From assembly GCA_002316005.1 (NCBI GenBank), contig DCIM01000020.1, positions 1 through 53,013 on the forward strand: 53,013 nt of DNA, given 5' to 3'. The position numbers and the translations under genes were made by a program. Source of the stretch: Prevotellaceae bacterium UBA1726. Its GTDB lineage: Bacteria > Bacteroidota > Bacteroidia > Bacteroidales > Bacteroidaceae. Within the stretch, counting starts at the first letter, position 1; each line of letters begins with the position of its first letter. The notes beneath the pieces are model-generated. The model saw only the letters and a program-made list of their open reading frames with translations, did no database searches and was not told the DNA's origin. This document shows, piece after piece, positions 32,867 through 40,821 of the stretch.

Positions 32867-32963
32867 TCATTCCAGTGAAATAAGCGTCGGGACATGGTCT
32901 CCGCACTTACGGGACATGCTCATTTAAGTGGAATGAGGCGGTCATTTAAGTTAAATGACAAGA
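32867..32963. repeat. 22-bp near-palindromic array, copy 3
   Basis: Full units start at 32920 and 32942; a diverged unit lies at 32867-32887, separated by about 32 bases of unrelated sequence. Same form as the arrays at 2069 and 12984. Confidence 0.8.
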
Positions 32964-33092
32964 CTGCGAAATATCATTACAAACAACTGATAATCAGCGA
33001 ATTAGAAACAAACTGCGAACAATTCGCGCTTCGTGGCGGACGATATCAGAAGAAAAGACAATTATTAGGTGTAAATATTTTTCAAAACGAAG

Positions 33093-33141
33093 AACAAAAC
33101 AAACCCACCAAAAGTAACAATAAAGTTGCTCTGGTGGGCTT
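33093..33141 (-). terminator. Terminator of the surface-protein operon
   Basis: On the minus strand CCCACCA (33132-33138) pairs with TGGTGGG (33104-33110) and a T-rich stretch follows. The loop is long, so the call is moderate. It lies 33 bases after the lipoprotein stop. Confidence 0.65.
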
Positions 33142-33173
33142 ATTGTAGGGGTAATTTTACGCTTACTTAGGGG

Positions 33174-33962
33174 TTATTTCACGCTTATTTTCTTACCATT
33201 TCTGATATAAACGCCTTTCTTTGTTGCATCCTTCACTTGTTTGCCGTCAAGAGTGTAGGTCTTGGCGTTGGCATTAGCATCGGCATTAGGAGTGCTGATG
33301 CCTGAAGGGTCGGCAACAACCTTTACCGTACGCGAGAACTGAGGGTACTTATGGTCGATGTAGGCATGCGAGAACGTACCCACATGGAAACAGCGTGTGC
33401 CCTTTGCTTCAGCAGCATTGGCGTATTTGTCGATACCTGCATCGTCTTCCTCGTCACCTCCGATAAAATCGAGTGTGTAGGTGCCTGGCTGGCAGTCCTC
33501 AGGAACAACCACTTTGAACGATACGCGGATGGAGTCGCAACCGTTGCGCCAGCATGCGGCAACATATTTTGGCACCTTTGTGCGCGACTGAAAACCATGC
33601 CACTCGTAGCCATTCTTTGGGCAAGCCTCGTTGTAGATGGCAGTTGCTTTGTCGTTGGCAGTCATCGAATATTTCTTTCCTGCCTTCGAACCGTCCTCAA
33701 GATAAACCCAGTCTTCGGCAAAAGCCTGATATGCCATAGCAGGCATTGTCACCTTCCATCCTTCAGGCGCACGCAGAGCGGCAATCGACCAGTCGGAGAT
33801 GAACTTCTGGTATGAGTCGCCATCGTCGGCAACAGTCATTGTGACAACAAATGTCTCGCCCGGCGTCACCTCATCAGGAGCAACGGTGTTGATAATCTTA
33901 TAGCATGAACTCACGCCAAAGGCAATAGCCAAGGCAACGAGTATATAGAGATTCTTTTTCAT
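33174..33962 (-). CDS. Surface lipoprotein with C-terminal sorting-like tail
   Basis: The 262-residue protein has a lipobox (GVSSC, Cys20) and a beta-sandwich-like body with APDEVTPGETFVVTMTVADDG and FKVVVPEDCQPGTYTLDFIGGDEED. It ends YTLDGKQVKDATKKGVYIRNGKKISVK, a short C-terminal module common in Prevotella secreted proteins and reminiscent of Por-secretion (T9SS) tails, although shorter than classical ones. The same module ends the 990-residue protein in the same operon. It lies 33 bases after the beta-propeller gene. Ligand unknown. Confidence 0.82.
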   Translation of the reverse strand: MKKNLYILVALAIAFGVSSCYKIINTVAPDEVTPGETFVVTMTVADDGDSYQKFISDWSIAALRAPEGWKVTMPAMAYQAFAEDWVYLEDGSKAGKKYSMTANDKATAIYNEACPKNGYEWHGFQSRTKVPKYVAACWRNGCDSIRVSFKVVVPEDCQPGTYTLDFIGGDEEDDAGIDKYANAAEAKGTRCFHVGTFSHAYIDHKYPQFSRTVKVVADPSGISTPNADANANAKTYTLDGKQVKDATKKGVYIRNGKKISVK

Positions 33963-33995
33963 TTTGTGATTTTTTGATTTAAGATTTTAAGATTT

Positions 33996-35351
33996 TTATT
34001 CATCAAACACAGCCTTCCAGTTATACACACGGAAGAAGAACGGACGATAGAAATCGGCACTTCCCACAGAGTTGAAGTTGTCACCCCAGTCCTTTGCGTC
34101 GGTATTTGTAGAGAACACGAGCTCACCCTCGCGCGAGAGCGTCTGATGAAGGTGTGGCATGTAGAAGTTCTGATATGTCTGCGTACCCTTCTTGTCGAGC
34201 ACCCATGGCATTGTCCACAACTGATGAGCCTCCTCGAAAGGTCCCCAAGGGTAGCGTGAGCGCATGATGTAGAGCTTTTTGCCAAAGACAAACTCCTGAC
34301 CGGTCATGTAGTACCAGTCGCCATCCTTGAACACCCAAACGGTTGATACAGAGCGGCTTGAAATGCCCGAGCGGTTTTTGTCGGCATCAACAGGATATTC
34401 GTCCTGCCAGCGCCATGTGCCGTCCTCGCCTTTCACATAGTATTCAGTACCGCTGTTGAGGTCGTGTGTCTTTGTACGAGCCACTACCGGATGGCAGTAA
34501 CTGAGCAACTGGTCCTCTGTCGCCTTCCATTGGTTGCTGGTGTAGAGGTAGGTGTGACCGTCCTCGTCTTCCCACAACTGCGAACCGTACATACAACCGT
34601 CTTGTGCCACATGATTATGGTCCACATCAATGATTTTCAGGTATGTATCGTCGCCCGGCTGTCCTTCAAGACTATATGTCACGAGCGCCTGATTCTTGTT
34701 CTGCATGAGGTTCTGCGTACCATTATAGACACCACCCCAGAGCATCTGCAACTTGCCGTCAACGACCGTTGCATCGCCTGCCCAATAGAGCCATTGCTGG
34801 TCGATGTCGCCACGCTGAATCTCGGCATCTGTCTTCTCGCCGTTAGGATGGCGCAGATGAGTGCGAGCCTGATAGTAGCGGTCGGCATTTGGATTTGTTG
34901 TCTGCACGAAATCGGCAAGCCACACGAAATTCTCCGGATTTGTACCAGGAAGTCCGTCTTCGCCAGGAGTCTGCACCATGATGGTGTTGCGAGGGAAAGA
35001 GCACGACTTTCTTGCTCTTGTGGAAGCTTCCACTACGCCATAGAAGGAGTCGTTGAACGACCAGAACACATTTCCGCCAGGCAGAGCTGCTGTCTCCACC
35101 CCATCTCCTCCGTTCCATCCGAGTGTGCGGGTGAAGAGGTCGTTGTAGAGTTTGTCTTTATAGACATAAACATTCTTGTCGGCGTTGTTGTGCTCCATCA
35201 GGACAAGGTTCCACTCGTCCTTCACCTCAGGCACCGGCCAACGGTCGGTGTCGGCCTCACGCTCAACGGTGTGATCGCCTGTCAAATCCTGTGCCTGTGC
35301 TACAGCAAAAGCACCAAAGATGGTGGCGAGTAATAGCAGTTTTCTTTTCAT
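33996..35351 (-). CDS. Secreted beta-propeller protein (DUF5005/DUF4185-like)
   Basis: The 451-residue protein has a signal peptide (to about residue 20, VAQAQ). It shows repeated beta-strand blocks typical of five-bladed glycoside hydrolase-like propellers: GGNVFWSFNDSFYGVV, FWAGDATVVDGKLQMLWGGVY-type (YWAGDATVVDGKLQMLW), DEDGHTYLYTSNQW and DGDWYYMTGQEFVFGKKLYIMRSRYPWGPFEEAH. DUF5005 and DUF4185 members share this form and sit in polysaccharide-use regions. No catalytic residues can be named with confidence. It is the middle gene of a three-gene run. Confidence 0.78.
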   Translation of the reverse strand: MKRKLLLLATIFGAFAVAQAQDLTGDHTVEREADTDRWPVPEVKDEWNLVLMEHNNADKNVYVYKDKLYNDLFTRTLGWNGGDGVETAALPGGNVFWSFNDSFYGVVEASTRARKSCSFPRNTIMVQTPGEDGLPGTNPENFVWLADFVQTTNPNADRYYQARTHLRHPNGEKTDAEIQRGDIDQQWLYWAGDATVVDGKLQMLWGGVYNGTQNLMQNKNQALVTYSLEGQPGDDTYLKIIDVDHNHVAQDGCMYGSQLWEDEDGHTYLYTSNQWKATEDQLLSYCHPVVARTKTHDLNSGTEYYVKGEDGTWRWQDEYPVDADKNRSGISSRSVSTVWVFKDGDWYYMTGQEFVFGKKLYIMRSRYPWGPFEEAHQLWTMPWVLDKKGTQTYQNFYMPHLHQTLSREGELVFSTNTDAKDWGDNFNSVGSADFYRPFFFRVYNWKAVFDE

Positions 35352-35390
35352 TTCTTATTTATTTTGTGTTTATTTTTTAGTACTTTTCAA

Positions 35391-38363
35391 TTAGAATTTC
35401 ACCACTTTCTTTCCACCAACGATGTAGATGCCCTTTGCAGGAACACTATTCAGGCGGCGGCCCTGAAGGTCGTAGATGGCATCTGGGGCAGGAACAGCGC
35501 TCACAGCCTCAACGCCTGCAGCAATATCCTCCTCTGTGTAGTTGCCGTAGTAGAGCAGGCGGAAATGGTCGAAGATGGTCCAGTACTGTGTGTCGGTCTT
35601 TCTGCCCACAATACCAATCTTCATCTCTGTTGGTTCGGTGAATACGGTGGTAGATGTGTTGAGGTAATAGCCGGCATTGAACCACGACTCAGCAGCCTCC
35701 ATATTGTCAGGTATATATTTTCCGCCGAAGGTCAATGTGGCACCCTGGAGTTTCTCGTCAAGGGCATCATCAAAGATGTTCTTCAGATAAACGGTCTTTG
35801 CACCTGTCACCGAGAGATAAGCCTTTATGCTCGAAGTGCCTGCCACATAATTGTCGTAAACCTCAGAAGCACGACCCGGACGCTGGAAGGCGTTGACGCG
35901 CACCTGATATGTGCCGGCAGGAAGTGCAGGAGTGATGGTCTGTGTCATGTTGACAGATGTCTCGTAGAACTCACCACAGTTGTAGTGGGATGTAGGAGTC
36001 TGACTCCAACCCGACTCATCGCCATTGTCGAACTCAGGGTTTGACATCAGCCAAGTGATTTCCATTGGACGGGCAGCCGACTCAGGGACAATATTGCCAA
36101 GGAACTCGTAGAATGTAGAGCGCAGATTGCTCATAGCATCGATAATCTGACCTACGCCATAGTTTGCCTTATCGCGTGTCACATCTTCAACAAGACCGTT
36201 GATTGCAGCACCTGCCTCCTCTGTTGTCACAGATTCGTCCTTGCTCTTGTAAGGAGTGCTGAGCGACTTGCGGATGTTGGTAAGAAGAGCGTTGAGTTTT
36301 GTCATGTTGAGGTCGGTCACATACGAGTCGAGTGCCTCCACCTTATCATCTGTGAGTATGAGCCAACGCTGTGCAGAAGCACTATTGACATGGCTGAAAC
36401 CAGCCGAACCGACACTTGTCTCGGATACTCCAGCAAGCGACTTTGAATCCTTCACCATCCAGAAGGTTGTTGTTGTGATGCCACCTACAGAGAACTCCGA
36501 ACGAGCAGGAAGCAACTGTATGCCTTCTGCATCAGAAGCCGCAGCCGTCTCAACAGTTGTGTAGCCAGAGGAATTCTTTGTGAGGAAACGACCTGTGCCT
36601 ACATTGCGGAAGTTGTACATTCCTGTTGCAGGATTGAAGGCAATGGTCCACGCAAAATTGTCGTTTGCCCTTATCTCGGTCGATGAAGCTGGGGCAAGGC
36701 AGAGAGCACCCGCAGCATTTACTGTAAGGTAGGATGTGTTGACACCACAGTTCTCGCTTTCGTTCTTGAGATAATACTTTGTATTATCGTCCTGCATGAA
36801 GACATAGGCAGGTGAGGCAAAATTCATCTCGCCAGAAGCATGCAAACCGTCCTGATGGAGGGCGTGAGTGATGAACACATTGCCGTAGTAGAGAAGCGTG
36901 TTCTCTGGGTTGTAGATATCCTCGAATGCACCATTCAATCCATAGTTCATGCTGTTGATGGTGTATGTAGGCCACATGTGAGTGTTGTCGCCTGTGATGC
37001 GCACATTAGCGTCGTTGTTGAGAAACTGCACCATCTGGTTGGCGCGAGGACCGAGCCACAATCCGCGGTCGCCCTCTGCACGATATGTGCCGTTCCACCA
37101 TATATCCGTTGTGCCCACTCCTACTCCATGGTTTGTCTCGTGGAGAAGCGTTCCTGTCTGCTGATAGCCCTCGCTTGGTCCTACTCGCATATAGCCACCG
37201 AACGAGCAGTCGGCTGTTGGTGTCTGAGCGCCATAGTTGACATTGAGGTCAAGACCGTGAATGCCAGAGAGGTTGTTGTAGAGCCACTTAATCTCGTTGA
37301 GGGCAGAGTTGATTCGCTTGTTCTCGTCGCTACTTCCACCGTTGTTGTAAGTACCTGTGACAGTACCCTTTGGCAGAGTGGCAAACTTCACAGCATCGCT
37401 ATATCCCACATGACCTTTTGAACTCATCGCATACGCGCGTACATAATATATTGTTGCAGGTTCGAGATGCTCCATCACATATAGTTCGCCGGCATTGGCG
37501 AAGTAGAAACTGGTGTGGTCGTCCTTGATTGTAGGGTTAGGACTTGTGCTCCAGCATACGCCCTTCTCCTTTACTGATGTACGGTTGTTGTTGACTGTTG
37601 TGCGGGCAAGGGCGATGGTTGCACCTGCTGCTATGAAAGGATTCATCTCGGCTGAAGGAGTGTTGCCTGTGGCTGTCAGCTCGCGATAGTCAATCATGGC
37701 GTCAGAAAGCGTCTTTGCTGCCTCGCCAATAGCAGAGGAACTTGATGCCGAGAAGGCACCTCTTGCACCCTCAATGGCTGCGTCAAGAGCAGAAGTGTCG
37801 GTTTCGTCCTTCTTCATGCCTTCTGCCTCGTCGATGAGTCGCTGCATCTCAATCTGGATGCTGTCTGCTACAATACCGTCGTAATAGAGGCGTACATTGT
37901 CGATTGAGGCCCAGTTGCCTGTGCTGCCCTTCACCTTGAAACCGATTGTCGCCTTACCCTGAACGACGGTAAACACAACAGAATATTGCTTTGAGGCATT
38001 CACCTCCACACTCTCGCTACCGGCATAGAGAGAAGCACCTGTACAAGTGAGCGAACCGTCGCTCTGCTGCACATTCTGGCAACCAGCAACAAGTGTATAT
38101 GTTCCATTAGGAAGACCGACAAGGTTCTGCGAAATCTCCACATCAGGCACTTTGCTTCCTGCCGACACCCAGCGCTCCATGTAAACCTGTCCGTTCTTCT
38201 CGCCGAACGAGTTGTTTATGACATAGTAGAAACCGCTGTTGTGCCAACCGGCAAAACGAGCCTCGAAGTTTGGATTGTCGATGTACTTTGAAGTCACAAG
38301 GACTGAAGCATTTGCCACTAACGACAGTATGCTTACGAATAATAGTAATAAAAGTTTTCTCAT
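35391..38363 (-). CDS. Large secreted multidomain protein with an HExxH motif
   Basis: The 990-residue protein has a signal peptide (to about 19), an N-terminal carbohydrate-binding-like sandwich (about 22-162), helical FIVAR-like spacer (165-230), a fibronectin-like segment (about 240-330), and a metal-site region with LLHETNHGVGVGTTDIW (His408, Glu409, His412). A lectin-like part (about 530-660), a further helical spacer, a second binding sandwich (about 770-940) and a C-terminal tail YDLQGRRLNSVPAKGIYIVGGKKVVKF complete it. The HExxH core suggests a zinc peptidase acting on glycoproteins or anchored on glycans, but the third ligand is unclear (the metzincin His/Asp position is Thr). First gene of the surface operon. 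Confidence 0.8.
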   Translation of the reverse strand: MRKLLLLLFVSILSLVANASVLVTSKYIDNPNFEARFAGWHNSGFYYVINNSFGEKNGQVYMERWVSAGSKVPDVEISQNLVGLPNGTYTLVAGCQNVQQSDGSLTCTGASLYAGSESVEVNASKQYSVVFTVVQGKATIGFKVKGSTGNWASIDNVRLYYDGIVADSIQIEMQRLIDEAEGMKKDETDTSALDAAIEGARGAFSASSSSAIGEAAKTLSDAMIDYRELTATGNTPSAEMNPFIAAGATIALARTTVNNNRTSVKEKGVCWSTSPNPTIKDDHTSFYFANAGELYVMEHLEPATIYYVRAYAMSSKGHVGYSDAVKFATLPKGTVTGTYNNGGSSDENKRINSALNEIKWLYNNLSGIHGLDLNVNYGAQTPTADCSFGGYMRVGPSEGYQQTGTLLHETNHGVGVGTTDIWWNGTYRAEGDRGLWLGPRANQMVQFLNNDANVRITGDNTHMWPTYTINSMNYGLNGAFEDIYNPENTLLYYGNVFITHALHQDGLHASGEMNFASPAYVFMQDDNTKYYLKNESENCGVNTSYLTVNAAGALCLAPASSTEIRANDNFAWTIAFNPATGMYNFRNVGTGRFLTKNSSGYTTVETAAASDAEGIQLLPARSEFSVGGITTTTFWMVKDSKSLAGVSETSVGSAGFSHVNSASAQRWLILTDDKVEALDSYVTDLNMTKLNALLTNIRKSLSTPYKSKDESVTTEEAGAAINGLVEDVTRDKANYGVGQIIDAMSNLRSTFYEFLGNIVPESAARPMEITWLMSNPEFDNGDESGWSQTPTSHYNCGEFYETSVNMTQTITPALPAGTYQVRVNAFQRPGRASEVYDNYVAGTSSIKAYLSVTGAKTVYLKNIFDDALDEKLQGATLTFGGKYIPDNMEAAESWFNAGYYLNTSTTVFTEPTEMKIGIVGRKTDTQYWTIFDHFRLLYYGNYTEEDIAAGVEAVSAVPAPDAIYDLQGRRLNSVPAKGIYIVGGKKVVKF

Positions 38364-38417
38364 TTTGTTGGTTTGGCGTTTGTTTAAGTTTTTCTGTTTT
38401 GTGTTTAGTGTTGTATG

Positions 38418-40373
38418 TTATATTTTCAGTTTCAGTTTTAAATTGTCGCCACTAATCTGATGCACTTCCTCCACACCCTCAATGTCGTAGATATGTTTGA
38501 GTACGGCCTTCAGGTCGCTCAATCCGTGAACAAAGAACTCTACTGTACAATCGATGATATTGTCGGTTGTTGTCGTGTGGAGGGAGTCAATCTCCAGATG
38601 CAAATTCTCGCTGATGCAATTAATCACATCCAGAAGGAAATGATAGCGGTCGATTGCTGTGATATGAATCACCACAGGATATACTACTGCCTCATCAGGA
38701 GTAAATTCCACAGTAACGATTCTGTCGCTATGGCTTGATGCTTCGTGAATGGCCTCAGGACACGAGCGGCGGTGGAGCACAATACCCTCTTCGTGCTTGA
38801 ATCCGATAATCTCGCCTTCCGGCAAGGAGTTACAATGAGGACAACGGATGAAATGCAGATGAGGATGGTCGGGCAGATTGTTGCGGAGTGCGCGTTTTGC
38901 CTTGTATGTCGAGGTGTAGTCCTTCCAGTCGTTTTGTACCATCACCTCATCGCCAACGCCAATCTCCACACAGTCGCCTCGTGTGAGAACAGTCTTTACG
39001 GAACAGAGTTTGCCGTTGATGCGGGCATATTTCGCGTGAAGTCCCAGTTCGGTATGCAGTTCAAAGGCAAAGTCGATTGCTGTAGCACCCTTTGGCAGTA
39101 CGATAGCCTGTCCGCTTGGTGTGAACACCATCACATCGTCGTAATAGAGCGAGGTGACGACACTCTCCATGAACGAGTTCTCCTGACTCTGGTTGGCTAT
39201 CTCCTGAAGGATGGTCTTGAAACGGTCCATCCACTCGCCCACATTACTCTCGTCGCGCTCGGCCATACATCCAATCTTAGACGCTTCTACCATTCGTTCA
39301 GAGCAAATCTGCACATCTTCCCACACACCTTCCTCAGAGAGGAGCATGAGGTTCAGACTCTGGTAGGAGTTCTCCTTCTGCTGGTCAATCTGGTTGACAA
39401 ACGACTGTGGCTTCTCCTTGTAGATATCGGTAAGGATGGAATAGATGAGCAGGCAGATGTTCTTCTCGCTGAGCACCTCTCCACAATGGGTGAAAGTGAC
39501 GCGAATGTAATAGCGGTTGGCAATATGCTTGAAGTCTTTGCCCTGTGCCTTCATCTTGCGGTAGATGCTGTAAGGCTTGCGGTAGTACACCTCTGCCTTT
39601 GCCCAGATGTCATGCATCTTGAGAGTTGTCTCAATGGTAGAACAGAACACTTCAAGTCGTGCTTTGTTCTTCACCACATCTGCTGCAAGAGCATTCTCTA
39701 TATCTGTATATTCGCTTGCACAACGGTATTTGAAGGCAAGATTCTCGAGGTCGGTCTTCACATCAAACAATCCCAGACGGTTGGCAAGTGGCGCATAGAA
39801 ATAATCTGTCTCGCCGGCAATCTTCATCTGCTTGTCAGGGCGCATTGAAGAGAGTGTGCGCATGTTGTGCAGTCGGTCGGCAATCTTCACCATCAGGGCA
39901 CGAATGTCGTAGTTGAGCGAGTCGAGCAACTGCTTGTAGTTGTCCACCTGCTTCGACATTTTGTAGGTGTTGCGCTTCTTCTTAGTCACAACATCCACAA
40001 GGAATGCCACATCATCGCCATATCGCTCACGAATCTCGTCAAGAGTATGGTCGGTGTCCTCAACAACATCATGCAGGAAAGCACAAATCACCGAGTTGAC
40101 ATCGAGTTTCAACTCCTCTGCAGCAATTGATGCAACAGCAATAGGATGCACGACATAAGGAGCTCCTGTCTTGCGGCGTTGCAGTTTATGAGCATCTTTG
40201 GCAAACTCCAGCGCATCCTTCAGACGAGCCATATCAGCCTCACTCGTACCACGTTGCAGCATCACATCAAGCACATGCTTTGCGCGACGGTCAATTAGTT
40301 CGGCATATTCCTCCTCTGTGCGTTGAGCAATAGAACCATCACTGTTGAGTTTCACCTTTTTGAAATCTTCCAT
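38418..40373 (-). CDS. RelA/SpoT-family protein with intact hydrolase and eroded synthetase domain
   Basis: The 651-residue protein has the HD hydrolase domain complete: His76 (YVVHPIAV), His101-Asp102 (FLHDVVEDT) and Asp166 (KIADRLHNMRT). The synthetase domain (about 250-380) keeps RKPYSIYRKMKAQGKDF but departs from family-invariant points: Asn286 where most have Asp, NSYQSLN at 335-341 in place of NGYQSLH, and Asp353 in EDVQIC where the catalytic Glu of EVQIRT is expected. A TGS domain (about 408-470) and a C-terminal ACT-like domain follow. It probably degrades (p)ppGpp and does not make it. The protein is shorter than the usual 730-740 residues. Convergence of motifs makes the family certain; the activity is inferred. 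Confidence 0.92.
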   Translation of the reverse strand: MEDFKKVKLNSDGSIAQRTEEEYAELIDRRAKHVLDVMLQRGTSEADMARLKDALEFAKDAHKLQRRKTGAPYVVHPIAVASIAAEELKLDVNSVICAFLHDVVEDTDHTLDEIRERYGDDVAFLVDVVTKKKRNTYKMSKQVDNYKQLLDSLNYDIRALMVKIADRLHNMRTLSSMRPDKQMKIAGETDYFYAPLANRLGLFDVKTDLENLAFKYRCASEYTDIENALAADVVKNKARLEVFCSTIETTLKMHDIWAKAEVYYRKPYSIYRKMKAQGKDFKHIANRYYIRVTFTHCGEVLSEKNICLLIYSILTDIYKEKPQSFVNQIDQQKENSYQSLNLMLLSEEGVWEDVQICSERMVEASKIGCMAERDESNVGEWMDRFKTILQEIANQSQENSFMESVVTSLYYDDVMVFTPSGQAIVLPKGATAIDFAFELHTELGLHAKYARINGKLCSVKTVLTRGDCVEIGVGDEVMVQNDWKDYTSTYKAKRALRNNLPDHPHLHFIRCPHCNSLPEGEIIGFKHEEGIVLHRRSCPEAIHEASSHSDRIVTVEFTPDEAVVYPVVIHITAIDRYHFLLDVINCISENLHLEIDSLHTTTTDNIIDCTVEFFVHGLSDLKAVLKHIYDIEGVEEVHQISGDNLKLKLKI

Positions 40374-40426
40374 AATGAGATTGTCTTTTTGCGATTATAC
40401 TTTTTTACCGGGTGTTGCGATAGCGA

Positions 40427-40461
40427 GTAACAAGTAACAGGTAACAATAAGAAAATTTCGT
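40427..40461 (+). repeat. Heptamer repeat element, copy D
   Basis: GTAACAA, GTAACAG, GTAACAA then TAAGAAAATTTCGT, almost identical to copy B. It lies between the RSH gene and the mutarotase gene. Confidence 0.88.
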
Positions 40462-40480
40462 CGTTATCGTCTGTTAGTGA

Positions 40481-40816
40481 CTATTTCTCGAGTTGGAAAA
40501 TCTTCTCCATCAAGTGCCATTTCTCTGTCGATTTGGCATTTGGGTCGCACCCCTGGCATTCTGCCACATAAGCCTCCCACTCCTTCTGCATAGGGAGTTC
40601 GGCAAGTCGGGCATTGTCCTTCTCCCAGTCGAAATCATCTACGGTGTCGCAAATCATGAAGAGGCGATAGCCTACGGCATAAATCTGCATATCGAGGATT
40701 CCCACCGAGCGGATTCCTTCCTGAATGACCGGCCACACATGAGCGTGAGCCTCCTTGTATTTGGCGATGAGTTCCGGATTGTCCGGAATATCAAGTTGCT
40801 GGCAATAGCGTTTCAT
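40481..40816 (-). CDS. L-rhamnose/L-fucose mutarotase-family protein
   Basis: The 111-residue protein matches the RhaM-type mutarotase family, with MKRYCQQLDIPDNPELIAKYKEAHAHVWPVIQEGIRSVGILDMQIYAVGYRLF in its N-terminal half and CQGCDPNAKSTEKWHLMEKIFQL at the end. Members interconvert alpha and beta anomers of 6-deoxyhexoses. The name rhaM is not given because the sugar is not known here. It starts five bases after the sugar-activating fusion, so it likely feeds the right anomer to that enzyme. Confidence 0.88.
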   Translation of the reverse strand: MKRYCQQLDIPDNPELIAKYKEAHAHVWPVIQEGIRSVGILDMQIYAVGYRLFMICDTVDDFDWEKDNARLAELPMQKEWEAYVAECQGCDPNAKSTEKWHLMEKIFQLEK

Positions 40817-40821
40817 TTGTT

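Larger units (their letters stand above)
32425..33173. other. Long repeat-rich intergenic stretch
   Basis: Almost 750 bases without a supported gene. From left to right it has an 18-bp direct repeat pair (32430, 32528), two heptamer elements in opposite orientation (32604, 32767), a 22-bp array (32867-32963) and a terminator (33093-33141). Short open frames at 32649 and 32894 run across repeats and show no family features. Confidence 0.75.

Noticed and set aside
34464..35333. Open frame of 289 codons on the plus strand opposite the beta-propeller gene
   Set aside because: Same explanation: a shadow frame without motifs, overlapping a gene with a signal peptide and coherent domains.
38745..39848. 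Open frame of 367 codons on the plus strand opposite the RSH gene
   Set aside because: The antisense phase is stop-poor because of codon use; the translated sequence has no recognisable domain and there is no promoter.
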